Assembly: GCA_018266765.1 (NCBI GenBank)
Contig: JAFDZU010000024.1
Span: forward strand, 21,619-57,282
Reading direction: 5' to 3'
Origin: Bacteroidota bacterium
GTDB lineage: Bacteria; Bacteroidota; Ignavibacteria; Kapaibacteriales; UBA961
DNA length: 35,664 nt
This document shows, piece after piece, positions 31,746-35,664 of this stretch (its first letter is position 1; every line of letters starts with the position of its first letter). Both the position numbers and the translations under genes were made by a program. The notes under the pieces are model-generated. The model had not been told where the DNA came from, did not search any database, and was given only the letters and a program-made list of their open reading frames with translations.

Positions 31746-34700
31746 ATGAACACAAAATCTTTGCATCGTGCATTTGGGCTAATGGCTTTTGCTATTGCTC
31801 TCGTAACATATTTAATGACAGTACAGCCGTCGGTTCCATTTTGGGATTGCGGTGAATTCACAGCCGCCGCTGCAGAACAACAAGTAGGCCACCCGCCCGG
31901 TGCGCCTTTGTTTTTGATGGTTGGTAAATTATTCCATTTGATTCCTATTGGCGACCCGGGCTGGAGAGTAAACTTAGTATCGGTAGTGGCAAGTGCAGTT
32001 ACGGTATTTTTGCTCTATCTTATTACAGTACAAGTAATTCGCAATCTCCGTAAAGACCCGATTGAATCATTTGGTGACGCAATTGCAGTCTATGGTTCGG
32101 CATTTGTGGCCGCCGCCGCCTATACATTCAGTGATACTTTTTGGTTCAATGCGGTAGAATCGGAGGTGTATGCATCATCTACTCTGTTTGTAGCATTGAT
32201 TGTATGGCTGATGATGCGCTGGCACGAGGAAGCCGACAACAAAGGCAATGAACGATATCTGCTCTTAATTGCTTATTTAGTCGGGCTTTCGACAGGTGTT
32301 CACTTGTTTAGTATTCTCACATTGTTTTCAATTGTTTTGGTTGTTTACTTCCGTCGTTACAAATTTACCATTGGTTCGTTTTTACTAACGGGTGTAATAG
32401 GAATTGTCATTTTTGGAATAATCTATCCCGGTGTGGTGAAAATTCTTCCTGCTATGATAGGCGGAGATTTTCTCCGAACAGAAGCACGTGAATATGCCTA
32501 TAACGACAGTATATTTGTCTCTATGATTGCTTATCTCATCATTGCCGGCTCCGCTTTTGGCGTGTGGTATGGTATGAAAAACAAGAGGCCGATACTCAAT
32601 TTAGCATGTTCGGCTTTTCTACTTATTATCCTTGGATATAGCAGTTATACGCATATTCTTTTGCGTTCAAATGCCAATCCGCCGATGAACGAAAACAATC
32701 CTAAAACATTATCGGCTCTTACAGCATATCTTAGCCGTGAACAATATGGAGACGCTCCCGGATGGCCACGCCGCTATCAAACAAGCAACCCTTATGAACA
32801 ACACCATCTTCGCTATGGTAAATGGGAACGCCCACCATATAAAGTAGTAACTCGCGAAAGCGGAGCTCAATTCCAAGTGCCTGATTACAGCAGAATGAAA
32901 GTGAATATGAGCGGAGAAATGAAATTCCTCTGGCTCTATCAAATCCAACACATGTATTTGCGCTATTTCGGTTGGAATTTTATAGGGCGCGAAGGTGATA
33001 TTCAAGATGCACACACAGCATTTTTGACGGATAAAAAAGACAAAGACTACCTCGCTTATAATTATCTTTCGGGATATAAAGACCATTTCCCGATTCGTTT
33101 CTTTGCGTTGCCATTTATTTTTGGTCTTATTGGTTTATATTTTCATTTTAAGCAAGACCCCAAAATGGCATTTGTCTATCTGACGATGTTTCTGATGATG
33201 GGTGTTTTGGCGGCTTATGCCCAAAACCAACAAAGTCCGCAACCACGCGAACGTGATTATTTCTATGTAGGTTCATTCTTTGTGTGGTGCTTGTGGATAG
33301 GAATGGGCGTGTATGGAATTATCGAAACTCTTCGAAAGGAAAACGCTGTTTCGACAGCTCTCGCGGGTGGTGTTGTTGCCGCTTCGATTATACTTGTGCC
33401 GCTTAATATGGCAAATGGCGGATGGAAAATACACAGCCGTGCAGGAAATTATATTCCGTTTGATTATTCGTATAATGTTCTTCAAAGTTTAGATAAAGAT
33501 GCTATCGTTTTCACGTATGGCGATAATGATACATTCCCGCTCTGGTATATGCAAGACGTAGCGGGTATTCGGCGTGATGTACGGGTAGTTAATCTTAGCT
33601 TAGGGCAAACCGGCTGGTATATTGACCAACTCAAAAACCGAGATCCGTGGGGAGCAAAGCGTCTTCCGCTTAGTTTCACTGATGAATCGCTCCAAGTGGA
33701 CGAAAGCGACCCAAAGGCACTTTCGCCTGAATATAATGAAGCGCAAGAAGTTACCGTTACCGTTCGTCCGGAAATCATGAAAAAATACACGGACAATCCC
33801 GCCTATATTCAGTCGGGTGCGATGAAATTCCTTTTTGTCGGTTCGGGTGAAGCACAGCAAAATGGCAGTGGAAAATCAGTCTATTTTATGGGTAATCAAC
33901 ATAAATTAGTAAAAGATATTGTTGAGCAAACTCACTTTGAGCGTCCTGTTTATTTCTCGGCAGGCGGTAATGAAAATTACTGCGGACTCGATGACTATCT
34001 CCGTTGGGAAGGTCTTGCTCTTCGAGTATGTCCTGTTCCACAACGTCAGATGGGCTCACAAACAGATGTATTCGATACTAAAATTATGGATGCTTGTTTG
34101 CTCAATACATTGCCCGATGATGAAGTTCATACTGAACCGCATTATGGCTTCAAGTTCCGTAATCTCAATAATATGAATGTATATTACGACGAAGTTCATC
34201 GTCGATTTATGGATAGTTATCGCATGATTTATCTTCGTTATGCTATTCATTTTATATCAGAAACAAAGGATAATGCAAAATGCGTTGCTATTCTCGATGC
34301 AATGGATAAAAATATTTCTGCGGTTCAATTTCCGATGTCATACGCGCTCGAATTTCAAATTGCCGATATGTATAAACGTGCCGGAGCATTCGACAAAGCC
34401 AAGAAATATGCACAAATGGTTATCAAATCAACGCAATATTTGATTGATAATCCTTCGCTGTTAGAGGTGGAACGTTATTCAGACCGCTTGAGTCCGTATG
34501 ATGCCTCGGCAAGAGCGTATGTACTTGCGGGTGATATTGCAGGCGCGAAACAGAAAATGCGCCAAAACCCTGCCAATGCCGGCGACGAAGTCAAGGTAGA
34601 AGCTCAGATTGATCAAATGGAAATCGGTGCGCTCGAAGATGAAGGAAAATTCTCCGAAGCCGCCGCGCTGACTGATAAAGTTATTCAAAAATATCAGACT

Positions 34701-34814
34701 TCCAATAATAAAGATTATATGAGTTTATTGCCGATGCTTCAGTCGAAGTCTGCCGAATTGAAAGCAAAAGCAAATCCTAATGCCGCGCTCGATACATCGA
34801 AAAAAATAAACTAA
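31746..34814 (+). CDS. DUF2723-family multi-spanning membrane protein (GT-C-like, protein O-mannosyltransferase-related)
   Basis: 1022 residues with GGAAGG just before ATG. The N-terminal DUF2723 domain (about 1-180) has the acidic loop VPFWDCGEFTAAAAEQQ (Asp34/Glu37) and GHPPGAPLFLMVGKLF, the motif that links DUF2723 to PMT/GT-C glycosyltransferases. About twelve membrane helices extend to residue 560. The conserved QPRERDYFYVGSFF segment follows, then the extracytoplasmic VFTYGDNDTFPLWYMQDV domain (about 590-690) and a helical, TPR-like tail (about 850-1000) ending NAALDTSKKIN. A transfer of sugar from a lipid carrier to secreted protein is the usual suggestion; the donor and target are not evident. 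The gene ends at a strong terminator. Confidence 0.92.
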   Translation: MNTKSLHRAFGLMAFAIALVTYLMTVQPSVPFWDCGEFTAAAAEQQVGHPPGAPLFLMVGKLFHLIPIGDPGWRVNLVSVVASAVTVFLLYLITVQVIRNLRKDPIESFGDAIAVYGSAFVAAAAYTFSDTFWFNAVESEVYASSTLFVALIVWLMMRWHEEADNKGNERYLLLIAYLVGLSTGVHLFSILTLFSIVLVVYFRRYKFTIGSFLLTGVIGIVIFGIIYPGVVKILPAMIGGDFLRTEAREYAYNDSIFVSMIAYLIIAGSAFGVWYGMKNKRPILNLACSAFLLIILGYSSYTHILLRSNANPPMNENNPKTLSALTAYLSREQYGDAPGWPRRYQTSNPYEQHHLRYGKWERPPYKVVTRESGAQFQVPDYSRMKVNMSGEMKFLWLYQIQHMYLRYFGWNFIGREGDIQDAHTAFLTDKKDKDYLAYNYLSGYKDHFPIRFFALPFIFGLIGLYFHFKQDPKMAFVYLTMFLMMGVLAAYAQNQQSPQPRERDYFYVGSFFVWCLWIGMGVYGIIETLRKENAVSTALAGGVVAASIILVPLNMANGGWKIHSRAGNYIPFDYSYNVLQSLDKDAIVFTYGDNDTFPLWYMQDVAGIRRDVRVVNLSLGQTGWYIDQLKNRDPWGAKRLPLSFTDESLQVDESDPKALSPEYNEAQEVTVTVRPEIMKKYTDNPAYIQSGAMKFLFVGSGEAQQNGSGKSVYFMGNQHKLVKDIVEQTHFERPVYFSAGGNENYCGLDDYLRWEGLALRVCPVPQRQMGSQTDVFDTKIMDACLLNTLPDDEVHTEPHYGFKFRNLNNMNVYYDEVHRRFMDSYRMIYLRYAIHFISETKDNAKCVAILDAMDKNISAVQFPMSYALEFQIADMYKRAGAFDKAKKYAQMVIKSTQYLIDNPSLLEVERYSDRLSPYDASARAYVLAGDIAGAKQKMRQNPANAGDEVKVEAQIDQMEIGALEDEGKFSEAAALTDKVIQKYQTSNNKDYMSLLPMLQSKSAELKAKANPNAALDTSKKIN

Positions 34815-34837
34815 TTCGTTAGTTTGAATACATATAG

Positions 34838-34874
34838 AAAGACCTGACAGACACGTTCCGTCAGGTCTTTTTTT
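34838..34874 (+). terminator. Intrinsic terminator of the DUF2723 gene
   Basis: A perfect 11-bp stem AAAGACCTGAC (34838-34848) / GTCAGGTCTTT (34860-34870), an 11-nt loop, and a T run to 34874. Confidence 0.93.
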
Positions 34875-35067
34875 ATATGCGCCGGTCGGAAGTTTGGAAA
34901 ATTCTTGGTTGGCATGTCATATTCTCGTAGTTTCGAGAAATGGACTGTAGCTGAGCAAAGAGAAGAAACAGCAGAAACTTTGGAAGTTCTATGATTTTCT
35001 ATGGAACTGAATCATAACACGTACAGTATAACATTCGATATTATTCTATTTCCTCGAACGTGATATT

Positions 35068-35664
35068 ATGAAATCCTTTATTCTTTATCTGGCTCTATTA
35101 TTTGCCGCCCCGCTTTTTGCTCAAAACCCCGTTCAAGATAAAATCCCCCAACTCAAAGAGTGGTGGCGTGTAGATAATATGCAGTATGGTAAATACGGCA
35201 TGACATGGATTGACAACTTCTATAATGGCAAGGGTGCACTCGCTGTTTGGACACCGCAAGGTGTAAAAACGTGGTTGCTTCGTTTTCCCGGCGATACTGC
35301 CGATGTCTTTACTTGGCAGAAAGGTGGTTCCTATATCAAAACGGGTGATATAAACGGGGATAAGATTACAGATTATATTGATGAAAATAGTAATATCTAC
35401 GAAGGAGTTAAGAATGGAGAACCACCAAAACCTGAACCTGTTTCTTTTGGAAAATATTATTCAGAAGCGATAGCTGACATCAACGGAGATGGATATGACG
35501 ATTTAATAAATACTCCGACACTTGATTATGTAGTATCTGCAACTCAAATTACTGTTTGCTTTGGTAAACAAGGGTTAAAGGATATGAGTTGGCAGAATTT
35601 CAAAATAAAAGATATAGATAGCAACAATACAGTAATAACGTGCTACACAACTCCAAATAAAGAA
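35068..35664 (+). CDS. Secreted FG-GAP/dockerin-like repeat protein, paralogue of 1-403, 3' part outside window
   Basis: ATG at 35068; the frame is open to the window edge (199 codons). Signal peptide MKSFILYLALLFAAPLFAQ. The mature region begins NPVQDKIPQLKEWWRVDN and has two Ca-loop motifs: DINGDKITDYIDENSN (about 100-115) and DINGDGYDDLINT (about 136-148). These match FG-GAP/VCBS repeats, often part of extracellular beta-propellers. Function unknown. It is a clear paralogue of the leftward gene at 1-403: the segments QNPVQD, YGKYGMTW, DNFYNGKGAL, LRFPGDT, YxDENSNIY and NGEPPK are shared. The opposite orientation makes the two a long-range inverted repeat. Confidence 0.82.
   Translation, partial: MKSFILYLALLFAAPLFAQNPVQDKIPQLKEWWRVDNMQYGKYGMTWIDNFYNGKGALAVWTPQGVKTWLLRFPGDTADVFTWQKGGSYIKTGDINGDKITDYIDENSNIYEGVKNGEPPKPEPVSFGKYYSEAIADINGDGYDDLINTPTLDYVVSATQITVCFGKQGLKDMSWQNFKIKDIDSNNTVITCYTTPNKE

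Noticed and set aside
32709-33086. Minus-strand 125-codon frame in the DUF2723 gene
   Set aside because: Antisense shadow of conserved membrane protein sequence.

Overview
The window looks like a chromosomal piece of a moderately AT-rich, Gram-negative member of the Bacteroidota/FCB group. A Kapabacteria- or Ignavibacteria-like lineage is my best guess; this is an inference, since no rRNA is present. The basis is a type IX secretion (T9SS) type A C-terminal signal, several OmpA/PD40 proteins, a DUF2723 protein, a recF-dciA-like pair, and matches to the Bacteroidota -7 promoter motif TAnnTTTG. Housekeeping genes (queA, purine nucleoside phosphorylase, recF, a DciA-like gene, a Rossmann/DUF2520 gene, DUF2723) alternate with secreted or envelope proteins and with repeat-rich accessory patches.

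Layout. 1-403 and 35068-35664 are two paralogous, divergently placed and truncated FG-GAP-like secreted protein genes, so the window is bracketed by an inverted gene duplication. 489-5926 holds an OmpA-family protein, a GNAT acetyltransferase, an SGNH hydrolase, a small membrane protein lying between two repeat copies, and a flavin reductase-like protein. 6367-7635 is queA, which shares a bidirectional terminator with a T9SS cargo gene (7697-9544). Behind that cargo gene is a Crp/Fnr-type regulator (9635-10177) whose 3' end contains a perfect FNR-type box. 10178-10868 has no gene but holds an orphan intrinsic terminator and a possible structured RNA. 10869-17977 carries purine nucleoside phosphorylase, then a leftward cluster: PD40/OmpA protein, an aberrant cytochrome b, and a large S8 protease.

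17978-23512 is the accessory core. It contains dispersed palindromic repeats, a frameshifted S41 peptidase followed by an attC-like palindrome, an exosortase H-type locus (exosortase, membrane partner, and a delta-60-repeat substrate ending in VPSLGEWG) whose substrate gene is frameshifted, and an RHS fragment between two repeat copies. 23513-34814 returns to envelope and core genes: OmpA/PD40, a TlpA-like thioredoxin protein, an S8 lipoprotein protease, dciA-like, recF, Rossmann/DUF2520, and a 1022-residue DUF2723 membrane protein.

Main points of interest: (i) a cytochrome b that keeps one heme ligand pair, lacks both ligands of the other heme, and has PSWY in place of PEWY; (ii) a family of intergenic palindromic repeats that brackets accessory genes; (iii) a regulator with an ExxSR recognition helix sitting on a perfect TTGAT-N4-ATCAA box placed at about -41.5 of the next gene; (iv) a compact exosortase H/IPTL-CTERM locus close to T9SS cargo.
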